DNA from: Lewinella sp. IMCC34183 | GTDB taxonomy: Bacteria > Bacteroidota > Bacteroidia > Chitinophagales > Saprospiraceae | Length of the DNA: 64,000 bases | NCBI RefSeq assembly: GCF_003390915.1 | Contig: NZ_QMEM01000002.1 | Location: 514,518 to 578,517 of the forward strand | Direction of reading: 5' to 3' | In this document: piece after piece, positions 25,730-35,331 of the stretch | Position numbering within the stretch: position 1 is the stretch's first letter | How the letters are laid out: each line of letters opens with the position of its first letter | Translations under genes and position numbers: made by a program | Notes under the pieces: generated by a model | The model's input: the letters and a program-made list of their open reading frames with translations, nothing else | Told to the model about the DNA's origin: nothing | The model's database searches: none

Positions 25730-25894
25730 CAGGTCAGTGAATTGACTCGTCAATATACCCTATCCCGATTATAGCCTTAATTGCCGCAACTACCCTGCCC
25801 TCCCCGCCGCCTGCCGGGTAGAAATGCCACGCGTAGGACCTGGAGGCTTCTAACACCTGGTATTCGTGCGTGACCCTCAGCAGTACTATGACCG

Positions 25895-26107
25895 CTAGCT
25901 AATTAGACGATATACCCTTTGGAAGCCCACATAGGCTACAATAGAGATGCAGGCGATCACAATTAGTCCCAGGGTGAATTCAGGAAACGCTGCCCACAGA
26001 TAAAATTCACCCGCCCACTGGCCTTTAAGGAGTGCAGAAGCGAAGCAGGCGGCGATAATATTTATTTTTACTATTACGGCTATAGTCTGGGAGGTTGTTT
26101 TCGTCAT
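25895..26107 (-). CDS. Small two-helix membrane protein
   Basis: A 70-residue open frame with two hydrophobic segments (about 8-26 and 43-62) separated by a short loop with Trp/Glu. AT content is higher than in its neighbours. I do not recognise it and it may be a small accessory membrane protein. Confidence 0.4.
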   Translation of the reverse strand: MTKTTSQTIAVIVKINIIAACFASALLKGQWAGEFYLWAAFPEFTLGLIVIACISIVAYVGFQRVYRLIS

Positions 26108-26446
26108 ACTTGCGGATTTGCGATATCCAGCTAACTACTTTGCTATTGAATGGTAATGGCTTTGTGCTGGCTTATACTTTGAATATAGGTCATTATCCGG
26201 ATGTATTTCACTGTAGTTGTTACCTACCAAGTGCTCTATTGCTCTCTTTGATCCGGACCATATATCCGGGCGGCGGAGCGCAGGTGCCGGGTAAACCCGG
26301 TGGGCAGGAGCGCTTTGGTACGCCCCCCTGCACCTGCGTCCCCGCCAATTAAAGGTCCATATTCCCGCAAATGACTTAATTTGCTACGCTATCGATTGCG
26401 TCATTCCTATCATTTCCCGGCCTCCTCCGGCCCTTAGTTTCCGATC
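26108..26446. other. Intergenic region with inverted GCGCAGGTGC motif pair
   Basis: No supported gene. A long imperfect inverted repeat pairs 26272-26287 with 26330-26346; each arm carries the GCAGGTGC motif that recurs in other intergenic regions. Confidence 0.55.
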
Positions 26447-28531
26447 ATGTACCAGACCACCTTCCTCGTCCGCCGGTTGCCGGCCCTGTTGCTTTGTTTG
26501 CTCATTCTGCCGTCGCTCGCTGCCCAAAAGGTGGCCGACGAAACGGCCATGGTAACGACCGACTTCAACAACCCCGGCTACGGCAATCCCTACCTGCCGC
26601 TGTGGGAGCACCTCCCCGACGGTGAGCCGCGGGTGTTTGAGGATCCGGACAATCCGGGGAAGTACCGCATCTACATCATCGGCTCCCACGACGTGCGGGT
26701 GAACGGATACTGCGGTCCGGACATCCGGGCGTGGTCGGCACCGGTGGAGGACCTGTCCCACTGGCGCGACGAGGGCTCCATCTTCACCTACTTGGTGGAG
26801 GGCGACTGGGACGTGATGTTCGCCCCCGACCTGGTGGCGGTGGAGGAAGCCGACGGCAAGAAGGCGTACTACCTCTACCCCCACAGCCGCGGGCGCGGAC
26901 GGGAGGCGATGGTGGCGAAGGGCGACCGTCCGGACGGCCCCTTTACGATCCTCAACCTGAACGAGGACGGCACCCGGGCCGTGGCGGGCAGCACGATGGG
27001 CTTCGACCCGGCGGTCTACATCGACTACGATGCGGACGGCGAAAGCACCGCGGCGGGCTACCGGGCCTTCGGCTACTGGGGCTTCCAGCGATCGCAGGCG
27101 GGGGAGCTGGACCCGGAGACCATGTACTCGCTGAAGCCCGGGACGGAGGTCATCGACCGCTTCATCCCCTCGAGCCGTCGCTACGGGGAGGTACGGGACC
27201 CGGACGCGGATTACCCCCACGTCTACCCCGGCGAGGACCTGGGGGCCTTCAACTTCTTCGAGGCGGCCTCCATCCGGAAGATCGGCAATAAATACGTGTG
27301 GGTGTACAGCGGCTACTCGGGACCGGACTACGGCCTGAGCAGCACCAACTCCGCCCTGCGCTACGCCTACGGCGACTCGCCGCTCGGCCCCTGGAAAAGC
27401 GGCGGCGTGCTCGTCGACTCGCGGGCGGTGGTACCCGACGCGGACGGCAGCAGTCTGCGGACGACCTATGCCGGCCACAACACCCACGGCAGCATCGAGA
27501 AGATCAACGACCAGTGGTACGCCTTCTACCACCGCGCGCCACGGGGCTTCGGCAACGCCCGGCAACCTATGGTCGCTCCCGTGACCGTGAGCTGGGACGA
27601 GGTTCCCGTCTCCGAAGGTGGCAAGGTCATCATCCGCGCCTACGATCCCTACGCGGCCGACAGTACCTGGACGGCCGCCGACAGTCAGGGCAATACCTAC
27701 ACCGGTGCCGAGGTGACCTCGGAGGGCTTCCAGATCTACGGCCTGGACCCCTACCGCTACTACTCGGCGGGCTACGCCTGCTACCTTTCCGACCTCGGCA
27801 TCCAGCAAGATTCCTGGGACATTTGGGACAACAGCATGCCGATCACGGGCGTGACGGACAGCACGGTCATCGGCTATAAGTACTTTGGTTTCGGTGGGCT
27901 CGATGAGGCGAAGAAGGGCCTCACCCCCTTCGCCGGAACCGCCCCCGGCAACGAAACCTACCTGGATCTTTTCCTTACCCCCACCACTGACGCGGCCTTC
28001 GAGGTACAGGTCTGGCTGGACGGCCCCACCACCGGTGCCCCCTGGAATGGCCAGCAGATCGGCACGATCAGCGTCCCCGCCGGAGTCGATTCAGAAGCGG
28101 CCCGCTTCTCGGTCGACGTATCCGATGCCGTGGATACCCTCGACGGCAAGCACGCCCTCTTCCTGATCGCTGACGGTGGCGGTAGCGATACTACTAAGTT
28201 GTTTGACCTGCTAGGGCTGGGCTTTAGTTCCGCCGAAAAACAGATTGAGCGTCCGGTTCCGCCGACGATCAGCATCACCGTGAACGGGCAGGCGATCGAC
28301 CTGCCGCCCTACCCCGTCCGCTCTACGGATGAGAATGGGTTGGTGAATCTGGACCTTTATGAGGCTACTTATACCCCTGAATCCGGTAAGGCCACCTTGG
28401 ACGCGTCCTCGGGCGACCCTGCGGTGCAGGTGGAGGTCACGCAGCCGGATGGGACTACTGGTGTGGGGATGGTGCGCTTTGATTATGGGGGCGTGGTGAA
28501 GCGGTATCGGGTGGTGCCGGTGGTGGAGTAG
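26447..28531 (+). CDS. GH43-like glycosidase with C-terminal carbohydrate-binding-like domain
   Basis: A 694-residue secreted enzyme (signal peptide to SLAAQ, about 25 residues). The five-bladed propeller expected of GH43 enzymes spans about 30-410: early GNPYLPLWEHLPDGEPRVFED, then DVMFAPDLVAVEEADGKKAYY and YAGHNTHGSIEKI NDQWYAFYHRAP. The catalytic Asp/Glu residues cannot be assigned with certainty by eye. A jelly-roll segment of CBM6 type follows (about 465-590: YLDLFLTPTTDAAFEVQVWLD ... KHALFLIADG), and the last 90 residues form a beta-rich domain. It probably releases arabinose, xylose or related sugars. There is no T9SS sorting domain. Together with GH9 and the sulfatase it points to polysaccharide use. 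Confidence 0.82.
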   Translation: MYQTTFLVRRLPALLLCLLILPSLAAQKVADETAMVTTDFNNPGYGNPYLPLWEHLPDGEPRVFEDPDNPGKYRIYIIGSHDVRVNGYCGPDIRAWSAPVEDLSHWRDEGSIFTYLVEGDWDVMFAPDLVAVEEADGKKAYYLYPHSRGRGREAMVAKGDRPDGPFTILNLNEDGTRAVAGSTMGFDPAVYIDYDADGESTAAGYRAFGYWGFQRSQAGELDPETMYSLKPGTEVIDRFIPSSRRYGEVRDPDADYPHVYPGEDLGAFNFFEAASIRKIGNKYVWVYSGYSGPDYGLSSTNSALRYAYGDSPLGPWKSGGVLVDSRAVVPDADGSSLRTTYAGHNTHGSIEKINDQWYAFYHRAPRGFGNARQPMVAPVTVSWDEVPVSEGGKVIIRAYDPYAADSTWTAADSQGNTYTGAEVTSEGFQIYGLDPYRYYSAGYACYLSDLGIQQDSWDIWDNSMPITGVTDSTVIGYKYFGFGGLDEAKKGLTPFAGTAPGNETYLDLFLTPTTDAAFEVQVWLDGPTTGAPWNGQQIGTISVPAGVDSEAARFSVDVSDAVDTLDGKHALFLIADGGGSDTTKLFDLLGLGFSSAEKQIERPVPPTISITVNGQAIDLPPYPVRSTDENGLVNLDLYEATYTPESGKATLDASSGDPAVQVEVTQPDGTTGVGMVRFDYGGVVKRYRVVPVVE

Positions 28532-28574
28532 GTTTTCCCAGGACTCAGCGCGGTGGGTTCATCCTTTAGCACCC

Positions 28575-29400
28575 GCATGATAGGTTTCTCACAGATCGCC
28601 TACGGCGACACAGATCTCGCTGCGCTCCCACGCAGATTAGCTTCGCTGCTGCCTTCGGCGGTTCTCCCGCAGGATATTTGGATTCCTCTAATTATTGGCG
28701 GGCCGGTGGCCCACCCGCGCACCACTGCCCGCCTCTGTGGCACCTCTGTGAAACCCTCCGTGTAGCGAAGCCTCTGTGGTTAACCCTTTACTGCCCGCTT
28801 GACAGGTTTCTCACAGATCGCCTGCGGCGACACAGATCTCGCTGCACTCCCGCACAGATTAGCACAGATTTTCCAGCAGGACATTTAGATTCCTCTGATT
28901 ATCGGCAGGCCGCCGGCCCACCCCCGCATCGCACCGCCCAGCTCTGTGGTACCTCTGTGAAGCTCTCCGTGTAGCGAAGCCTTTGTGGTCAACCCATTAC
29001 CGCCCCCGTGACAGGTTTCTCACAGATCGCCTGCGGCGACACAGATCTCGCTGCACTCCCGCACAGATTAGCACAGATTTCCCGCAGGACATTTAGATTC
29101 CTCTGATTATCGGCAGGCCGCCGGCCCACCCCCGCATCGCACCGCCCAGCTCTGTGGTACCTCTGTGAAGCTCTCCGTGTAGCGAAGCCTTTGTGGTCAA
29201 CCCATTACCGCCCCCGTGACAGGTTTCTCACAGATCGCCTGCGGCGACACAGATCTCGCTGCGCTCCCGCACAGATTAGCACAGATTTCCCAGCAGGACA
29301 TCTGGATTCCTCTGATTATCGGCGGGCCGCTGGCCCACCCGCGCATCGCACCGCCCGCCTCTGTGGCACCTCTGTGAAGCGAAGCCTCTGTGATTAACCC
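28575..29400. repeat. Four tandem copies of a ~209-bp intergenic repeat
   Basis: Copies begin near 28581, 28803, 29012 and 29220 (spacing 222, 209, 208). Each starts AGGTTTCTCACAGATCGCC, carries CACAGATTAGCACAGATTT and ends with a GCGAAGCC-TTTGTGGTCAACCC type sequence. Copies 2 and 3 are nearly identical; 1 and 4 are more divergent. No protein is supported inside. The CACAGATTAGCTTCGCTGCTGCC part of copy 1 matches the repeats at 63.5-64.0 kb. Confidence 0.92.
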
Positions 29401-29464
29401 TAAGTCGCGCAACGACGACATTGACCATAGAACTGCGCTCTGCTGATCGCGGGGCAGGTTTTAT

Positions 29465-29905
29465 CTACCCTAGCAGCCAGCGGGTCATATAAAGGGTGAT
29501 CAGGAAGCAAATGCCGATCACGCTGAGGTTGGCGAGTGCACGGATGAGCCAGCGCTGGTTGGCGTGATTTTGTCTGAATAGCTTGCTGGCCAGGGTCGCG
29601 AGTCCCATTAGCAGGAACCAGCCCGTGAAGAAGAAGGAGGTGAAGCCGCGGAAGAGGACCGTGACCGCGTCGTGGATCAGCCCGCAGCACACGAAGGTCA
29701 GTACCAGGGCTACGGCCACCGGCAGGAATCGCTTGAGCGGCTTGAAGACAAAGCGGCCGAGGGAGTAGCCGAAGATGGGGTTCCAGTAGGTCCAGAAGTG
29801 CGCGAAACTGGGGGCGCCCAGGGAGCGGTGGAGGTTGTTTCGAAGCGATCCCGCTTGCCCCATGGCTACGCCGTTCTTTCGTTGGATGTAGTCTCGGAGG
29901 GTCAT
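29465..29905 (-). CDS. Short MBOAT-like membrane protein
   Basis: A 146-residue protein starting at the ATG at 29905 (TLRDYIQRKNG). FWTYWNPIFGYSLGRFVFKPLKR followed by the helix FLPVAVALVLTFVCCGLIHD resembles the C-terminal core of MBOAT acyltransferases, with the conserved His78 in the hydrophobic helix. Two further helices follow (about 85-105 and 120-145). Full MBOATs have about 400 residues and ten helices, so this is either a mini-version as found in some marine bacteria or a truncated relic. No acyl acceptor can be suggested. Confidence 0.65.
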   Translation of the reverse strand: MTLRDYIQRKNGVAMGQAGSLRNNLHRSLGAPSFAHFWTYWNPIFGYSLGRFVFKPLKRFLPVAVALVLTFVCCGLIHDAVTVLFRGFTSFFFTGWFLLMGLATLASKLFRQNHANQRWLIRALANLSVIGICFLITLYMTRWLLG

Positions 29906-30514
29906 CGTACTCGGGGAAGTTTTGGGGGTAAGGTAGCTGGTAGTGGGGTCACCATCAGAAAACGACATTTTGCGCGGACGCCTTGCACGCTGGTTCGCAT
30001 TCGCATAGATCAGCTTGCCTACCTGTCGCCGTTGACGCCTCCCCGATATAGGTAAGGCAGAGAGGCGCGTGTGGAAAGGATAGTCCAGGAAGCACTACTC
30101 CCTCCTGAACACACAAGGCACCGAGCTGTAAATCAAGGGCGTACCCCGTTTTCCACACCCCCTAACAGGCTGTGGAAAACCTGCGGGTGGCGGACTATGC
30201 AGGTGGCGCGCCGGTCCCTGTCCGAAGGCTGTTTCCCTCAGGGGGCACCCATCACTGACCTTGCAGCTTCCCTCCGCCGTATTCCATGGTCGGTCTGATC
30301 CTGCAGGATTTCTTCCTCCTGATCGTAGTAGTTGATCGACGGCAGTTCCCGCATCGGGATGTCGTGCAATTTATCTGTAATACTACCAGGTTAGCTCTCC
30401 CACTCCCGCGGGCATGCAGATCGGATGACAGCAGGAATGCAATCCGTTACGGAATGGACGCGCTACCGACGTCGACTCACAGAGATAGGTTTGGCACCCG
30501 GGTCGGGCAAGAGA
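29906..30514. other. Intergenic region, 0.6 kb, with DnaA-box-like 9-mers
   Basis: No supported gene. TTTTCCACA (near 30151-30159) and TGTGGAAAA (near 30171-30179) form an inverted pair that resembles DnaA boxes, and TGTGGAAAG lies near 30070. There is no dnaA/dnaN context, so an origin is not claimed. Confidence 0.4.
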
Positions 30515-30922
30515 TCAGTCGAACTTCCGGCCGAAAACCTCGAGGGTAAGTTGTCCGAGTTCGGCCAGCAGGACCTCGTCCGCCCGGTGGTAGAGGTCAC
30601 CGAGGTGGTCATTGATTTGTTTGCCGACGGGACAGTCCGGATTCGGATCGTTAGTCCGACCGAGCACCGGACGTTCACTGACGATCCGATATACGTCCGA
30701 CAAGTAGATCTGCACCGCGGGCTTCCCCAGGGCGTAGCCTCCTCCCCTACCCTCCTTGCTGCTTACCAGACCATGGTCACCCAGATTCTTGAGTTCCTTA
30801 CGTACCACCGCCGGGTTGACGTTCACGCTGCCAGCCATGTAGTCGGACGACAGCAACTCCCCCTCCTTCACGTGCAGTAGGGTCAGCAGATGTAGCGCTG
30901 TGGCGAAGCGTCCATTGGGCAT
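30515..30922 (-). CDS. Rrf2-family transcriptional regulator
   Basis: A 135-residue winged-helix regulator. RFATALHLLTLLHVKEGELLSS and NPAVVRKELKNLGDHGLVSSKEGRGGGYAL match the Rrf2 DNA-binding domain, with the wing Gly-rich turn. The dimerisation helix region follows. Only one Cys is present (in DCPVG), so it lacks the three-Cys Fe-S ligand set of IscR or NsrR and probably senses something else or acts like YwnA-type members. The divergent DUF983 gene and an inverted repeat at 31022-31042 lie upstream. Confidence 0.88.
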   Translation of the reverse strand: MPNGRFATALHLLTLLHVKEGELLSSDYMAGSVNVNPAVVRKELKNLGDHGLVSSKEGRGGGYALGKPAVQIYLSDVYRIVSERPVLGRTNDPNPDCPVGKQINDHLGDLYHRADEVLLAELGQLTLEVFGRKFD

Positions 30923-31021
30923 GCTGGATGAGAATTCTTGGTTGGAGAGGACATGAGGGAACGGGGCGGTGGACCGGGGCAGCTAAACTCGGCGTAATAC
31001 GCAAACCGGATCAACTAATTA

Positions 31022-31042
31022 CTGTAACAAAGGTTATTACAG
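31022..31042. promoter_or_regulatory. Candidate operator CTGTAA-n9-TTACAG
   Basis: Perfect 6-bp inverted half-sites (31022-31027 and 31037-31042) in the intergenic region between the divergent Rrf2 and DUF983 genes. The position suits an Rrf2 binding site; there is no direct evidence. Confidence 0.4.
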
Positions 31043-31180
31043 AATAGTTCCCGGACGTCCGTGCCCCTTGGCCCGGGCCGATGGCGGTGGACAGTTACTG
31101 CCCTCCGACGAAAGTCTTTCAACGCCCATTACTGGACCCTGCCGCCCCCGCGGCGGGATACGTCCACAAAATCCTAAAGC

Positions 31181-31603
31181 ATGGCTTCCACCATCGCCAA
31201 CATCTTTGCCCTGCGGTGTCCTACCTGCCACCACGGGGAGCTATTTCCCACCGGCTCGCTCTCCTTTGATCGTCCGTTCGAGCAATACAAGCACTGTCCG
31301 GCCTGTGGCCAGAATTACTTCCCCGAACCGGGCTTCTACTACGGGTCGATGTTCATCTCCTACATCGGCTCGGGATTTGCCTGTCTGGGGATCGTGATGT
31401 TCCTGCGGTGGGTACTGGGTTGGTCGATGGTCGCCTCGTTTGCCACCCTCCTCGCGATTGTTGCGATCTGCTTTGTCTGGTGGTTCCGGTTCGCCCGTTC
31501 GATCTGGATTCATATGGTTTGCCGGTACAAGCCCGAAGTGGCTGCTGCCGTCGAAGCGGGTACGCTGCAGGTAGCTCCTCCCGGGACGTCCAATCGGAGC
31601 TAG
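31181..31603 (+). CDS. DUF983 family membrane protein
   Basis: A 140-residue protein with two CxxC knuckles (Cys13/Cys16 and Cys39/Cys42), which likely bind zinc, and two membrane helices at about 60-80 and 83-103 (GFACLGIVMFLRWVLG, ...TLLAIVAICFVWWFRF). This is the DUF983 layout. The family is common in Alphaproteobacteria and Bacteroidota and its function is unknown. Upstream it faces the Rrf2 gene. Confidence 0.88.
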   Translation: MASTIANIFALRCPTCHHGELFPTGSLSFDRPFEQYKHCPACGQNYFPEPGFYYGSMFISYIGSGFACLGIVMFLRWVLGWSMVASFATLLAIVAICFVWWFRFARSIWIHMVCRYKPEVAAAVEAGTLQVAPPGTSNRS

Positions 31604-31783
31604 CGGCTGCGGCTTGAGCGGGAGGCTACCCAGCCCACACTGTTTACGTTGGTAGTTTGGGCCCAACCAATTTATGCGCGGCAGAAGCATCACTTTCCGG
31701 GCTGGTGGTTTGTTGCGAGTATCTGCCGGCTATAGCTAATATTCAGCCGGCGCTATACCTGCACGGTGCCAGTGGTAGCGTTG

Positions 31784-32698
31784 TCAGTTAAAGGACTTTC
31801 TAAAGTCCAGAGGAGTAGTGTTGGTCACTTTCTTGAATAACTTACTGAAGGACTGCGGATGCTCGAAACCCAAATCGTAAGCAATCTCACTGATGGATTG
31901 ATTGGAGATCGATAGCTTCCGCTTGGCCTCGCTGATCAACTTATCGTGAATGTGTTGCTGTGTGCTTTTACCCGTTAGCGATTTCAGCACGGTACTCAGG
32001 TAATTCGGGGAGATATTCAGCGATTCGGAGATGACTTGCACGGAAGGAAGACCTTTGTTGACCGTCCCTTCGCCCTTAAAGTAGTTGTTCAGCGTATTCT
32101 CCAGCGCCTCCAAGATTCTATGGTTGACAATTTTACGGGTGACGAATTGCCGCTGGTAAAACCGTTCGGCGTAGTTCAGCAAGGTCTCAATCTGGGAGAC
32201 GATGATGCTTTGGCTGAATCTGTCAATATTATTATGGCATTCCTGTCGAATGTTTTCAATGAGGCCGTTGATCACCCTTTCCTCTTTATCCGAGAGGAAT
32301 AGCGCTTCGTTTACGGCGTAGTTGAAAAATTCGTACCGCTGTATCGCCTTGGATAAGGCAGTCTTCCAGAAGAAATCCGGATGGACGAGCAGCAACCAGC
32401 CCTGCTGCTTGATAAGCTCGTCCCTGGAATGCTCGATTCTGAAGACCTGATTGGGCGCGATGAAGTACATCAGGCCTTCATCGAAGTCGTATTCGCTCTG
32501 CCCGTAACCGAACTTGCCGTTGAAGTCCCGTTTCAGGGATATAGAGTAGTAGTCCAGCACCATATTGATCGGTTCGCTGTAGTGCTTGATATCCTGAACG
32601 TCGACCACACTGATCAAAGGATGTTCCGGTGGCGGCAGACTTCTGGAGCGGTGGAATTCGCTGATCTTCCTGTAATGATTGATAGTTTGCTTTGCCAT
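31784..32698 (-). CDS. AraC-family transcriptional regulator
   Basis: A 304-residue regulator. N-terminal half looks like an AraC cupin-type sensor domain; the C-terminal ~100 residues are the double helix-turn-helix domain, with ISPNYLSTVLKSLTGKSTQQHI as the first HTH and ISEIAYDLGFEHPQSFSKLFKKVTNTTP as the AraC signature. Separated by 11 bp from a small membrane-protein gene on the same strand and probably in an operon with it and the VOC gene upstream. Confidence 0.92.
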   Translation of the reverse strand: MAKQTINHYRKISEFHRSRSLPPPEHPLISVVDVQDIKHYSEPINMVLDYYSISLKRDFNGKFGYGQSEYDFDEGLMYFIAPNQVFRIEHSRDELIKQQGWLLLVHPDFFWKTALSKAIQRYEFFNYAVNEALFLSDKEERVINGLIENIRQECHNNIDRFSQSIIVSQIETLLNYAERFYQRQFVTRKIVNHRILEALENTLNNYFKGEGTVNKGLPSVQVISESLNISPNYLSTVLKSLTGKSTQQHIHDKLISEAKRKLSISNQSISEIAYDLGFEHPQSFSKLFKKVTNTTPLDFRKSFN

Positions 32699-32709
32699 TA
32701 TTCGCCGGT

Positions 32710-32925
32710 TTAACTTATGAGCCAGTTGCGAAATTTCCCCTGTAGCACACCTAACAGAAGTACCATTAGAGGAACCAAAATAATCGTTGAGATCAGCGTC
32801 CTAAGCAGCTGATCGAGCCCCGAGAGATAAGGACCTAGCAGGAAGGAGATGATATTCAGCAAAGGATAAATACAGGTCCAGCTCAACACCATCATCTTCC
32901 ACTTCTTTGGAGTCTTTTCCTGCAT
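32710..32925 (-). CDS. Small membrane protein (antibiotic-monooxygenase-associated type)
   Basis: A 71-residue protein starting at the ATG at 32925 (MQEKTPKKWKMMVLSW). Two hydrophobic helices (about 10-30 and 40-62) with LNIISFLLGPYLSGLDQLLRTLI between resemble the C-terminal membrane tail found fused to antibiotic biosynthesis monooxygenase domains in other bacteria. Function unknown. It lies between the VOC and AraC genes with 13 and 11 bp gaps. Confidence 0.7.
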   Translation of the reverse strand: MQEKTPKKWKMMVLSWTCIYPLLNIISFLLGPYLSGLDQLLRTLISTIILVPLMVLLLGVLQGKFRNWLIS

Positions 32926-32938
32926 AACTTTCTTGGTT

Positions 32939-33385
32939 TTACGGCCGGAGTGCTTCCGCGAATTCAATCGTATTACCGAAGGGATCGCTGATGAACGCTA
33001 CCCGCTTTCCGATGACGGGCACCTCAAAGCTTCTGTCGATTTTGATGTTCCGAAGCTTCAAGGCAGCCATGGTTTCCTCCAGGTTGGCCACGCTGAAACA
33101 GACGTGATCGTAGCCCTCGTTCACTTTTGAAGATGATACCTCACTGCCTGTGACCCCCAGCACTTCCAGGAGGAAGTCATTATCACCGGGGGGCGCAATC
33201 AATGCTAATTGCATTTCTCCGGCGGTAAATGCTTTGACCATCCTGAAGTCCAGCTTATCCTGGTACCAGGCGATAAGGCCTTCAAAATGGGTTGTCCGTA
33301 TGGCCACGTGCCACCCCTTGACATCTTGGAACACGCTGCTTTCATCGCGTTCGGGATAGTCTAGGGTTGAAATTAAATTGTTCAT
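32939..33385 (-). CDS. VOC-superfamily (glyoxalase-like) protein
   Basis: A 148-residue protein with a glyoxalase/bleomycin-resistance fold: WHVAIRTTHFEGLIAWYQDKLDFRMV is the first beta-alpha-beta-beta-beta unit, and EGYDHVCFSVANLEETMAALK the second, with FISDPFGNTIEFAE as the typical terminal motif. Metal ligands His (in GWHVAI), His (in YDHVCF) and Glu (in NTIEFAE) are in the usual places. Substrate unknown. First gene of the VOC, membrane protein, AraC cluster. Confidence 0.87.
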   Translation of the reverse strand: MNNLISTLDYPERDESSVFQDVKGWHVAIRTTHFEGLIAWYQDKLDFRMVKAFTAGEMQLALIAPPGDNDFLLEVLGVTGSEVSSSKVNEGYDHVCFSVANLEETMAALKLRNIKIDRSFEVPVIGKRVAFISDPFGNTIEFAEALRP

Positions 33386-34132
33386 GGTTTAGGTTTTTGG
33401 GGTTTGTGGCAAGCTTTGGCAGAGTCCGTCGTGTAATATTTCAGTCTTGCCCTTCTTAGATCACGCCCGTTCTTATCGCAGTCTTTGCCAGGGGTGTTCT
33501 TGGGCTGATTGAGGCGCTGGTCGCTGCCACATCGACGCTGCCATAAAATCACAGGAGCAAAATTAGGATCGCCAGCAAAGGCGGGGGTAGCCGTATCTAC
33601 GCATGACGTATCCGATTCTATTTAGCGGCCGCCCTTTGCAGTTAATTCCACTCCTCTCCCAGCCCGATAAAGAGGTTACGGGCAGTAGCTGGGTCAGTCC
33701 TACCAAAAGGCTTGCAGACGTTCTTCTATCGCCTTTTTCTCTCAGGGCCGTGATTTCACCTTTTCAGCATCGGTGTCCAAGAGCCAGTTAGATCACGGGA
33801 ACGCTACTTCACCCACAAAGCCTAGATGTGAGTAGGTAGGTCACCTATCGTACCTCACCAACCTTGCCTGGCACAGCCACGGGTTGACCAGTGAAACTTC
33901 CAGGGAGTCAGCTGCATATCCAACCCGAACCTGACCCTGCCCGGCCAGCGCAACGGATTGTCACTCACGTTTACGGCTGGCCGGCAATCGGCAAGGCTTC
34001 AACTAGATATTACGTTTCCTCAACTATTTAATGAAGGGTAAAGAACATCCTTACTGATTCGATAATTATTCGGGGCACAGGCTTTTCCAGCAACCCGAAA
34101 TCTCTACTCTACCAACTAAAACCGAGCCGATC
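33386..34132. other. Gene-free stretch, 0.75 kb
   Basis: No gene, RNA or convincing repeat found. Only a 62-residue open frame of no recognisable content occurs. Confidence 0.45.
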
Positions 34133-34540
34133 ATGCCCCTTATCAGAATTGACCTCAACGAAGGCAGAACCGATGAAGAACTCAAAGCCATCATGGACAC
34201 CGTCCAGGACTGTTCCGTGGAAACCTTAGGCGTACCCGAGCGGGACCGCTACCAAATCGTCACCGAGCACAAACCGGGACGAATGATTCTCCTCGATACG
34301 GGGTTGGGCTTCGAGCGCAGCGACAAAGCCATCGTGATCCAGGTATTCACGAGTCCCCGGGCGACCATCAACAAGACGAAATTCTACGAAATGCTGTCCC
34401 AAAAACTGGAGGCAAACTGTGGTCTGGCCCGAAAGGATCTGCTGGTGTCGGTAATGACCAATACCGATGTGGACTGGAGCTTTGGCTTTGGTGAGACGCA
34501 GTACCTTTCTGGGCAACTGCCTAAGGATGAGGAATCTTGA
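34133..34540 (+). CDS. Tautomerase-family protein
   Basis: A 135-residue protein of the 4-oxalocrotonate tautomerase superfamily, larger two-unit form. MPLIRIDLNEGRTDEELKAIMD opens with the Pro that becomes the catalytic N-terminal base after Met removal. Arg in PERDRYQIV and the FGFGETQYLSG end are as in YrdN-type members. Its physiological substrate is not known. Followed by a strong terminator-like hairpin. Confidence 0.87.
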   Translation: MPLIRIDLNEGRTDEELKAIMDTVQDCSVETLGVPERDRYQIVTEHKPGRMILLDTGLGFERSDKAIVIQVFTSPRATINKTKFYEMLSQKLEANCGLARKDLLVSVMTNTDVDWSFGFGETQYLSGQLPKDEES

Positions 34541-34560
34541 TAAATAATCAATATGCATTT

Positions 34561-34597
34561 TGATGCTCTTGGAAACCTGCGGTTTCCAAGAGCATCA
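34561..34597. terminator. Strong intrinsic terminator hairpin
   Basis: A perfect 17-bp stem (34561-34577 with 34581-34597) around a TGC loop, 18 bp after the tautomerase stop, followed by TCTTT. Confidence 0.8.
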
Positions 34598-34761
34598 GTC
34601 TTTATAGCCATCACAGGACTGATCAAGTTACCCCTTAGACTTTCAGGAGAAAGAAAGGTCCATTCTCGTTTCTATAGCGCCTAAAACTCTCCTTTTACTG
34701 AACTATGGTATAGGGGAGAGTCCAACCTCTACGGGTGGTATCCGCTATGGACGATCCGAAA

Positions 34762-35187
34762 TTACCTCTCTACCCGTTTAAGCCCACTCACTACTCCGTT
34801 CCGGACCAAGGTACCGTATTCGTCATCCGGCAGCGAATCGAAATGCTCCATTGCCCGGGTGTAATTCAGACGGGCCCGTTCCCGATCGCCCAGGTCTTCG
34901 TAACCTTTGCCCACGTTCAGGTACAGCGAGGGCAGTACGCTGCGCGTAGCATCCCCTTTTATCCTTAGGGCATGGTTCAGGGCCGTGGTGTCCCAGTGGA
35001 GTTTATCTTCGATCGTCGCCTGATTCCGGGCCACGTAATGGGCGGCCGTGAATTTTTCGAGATCGGTCCGGGCCATAGCCCATGCTTCCCGCAACAGCGC
35101 CGCTGCCTGTTGCTTCTCCCCCACTCCTTCCAGCTCCATGCCCTGGGCGCAGCGCTTTACGACTTCGTTTTCCGGGTCAAATTGCAT
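34762..35187 (-). CDS. TPR-like protein
   Basis: A 141-residue helical protein. EKFTAAHYVARNQATIEDKLHWDTTALNHAL is here described in two parts: a helix around FTAAHYVARNQ and the next around LHWDTTALNHAL; then PSLYLNVGKGYEDLGDRERARLNY fits a tetratricopeptide helix pair. Related Bacteroidota proteins are sometimes annotated as rRNA adenine methyltransferase-like, but I see no SAM-binding motif. Function unknown. Confidence 0.65.
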   Translation of the reverse strand: MQFDPENEVVKRCAQGMELEGVGEKQQAAALLREAWAMARTDLEKFTAAHYVARNQATIEDKLHWDTTALNHALRIKGDATRSVLPSLYLNVGKGYEDLGDRERARLNYTRAMEHFDSLPDDEYGTLVRNGVVSGLKRVER

Positions 35188-35331
35188 GAGTTTCCTGGTT
35201 CTACGTATCGGTCACTAATTAGGCCAGCCACCCTACCGAGTCACGTAAGTGCTTTCCTTAACTGTACAATCTCAAAGAGTCACCCAGCATAAGCGTATAT
35301 CCCCAATTCCGCCCGGTTATGCCTGGTGGCG

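Noticed and set aside
28575..29400. CRISPR array
   Set aside because: Repeats are about 209 bp with no spacers of regular length and no cas genes.
30070..30179. Replication origin
   Set aside because: Three DnaA-box-like 9-mers but no dnaA, AT-rich unwinding region or skew evidence.
33603..33791. 62-residue open frame in the gene-free stretch
   Set aside because: No start context, no motif, length expected by chance.
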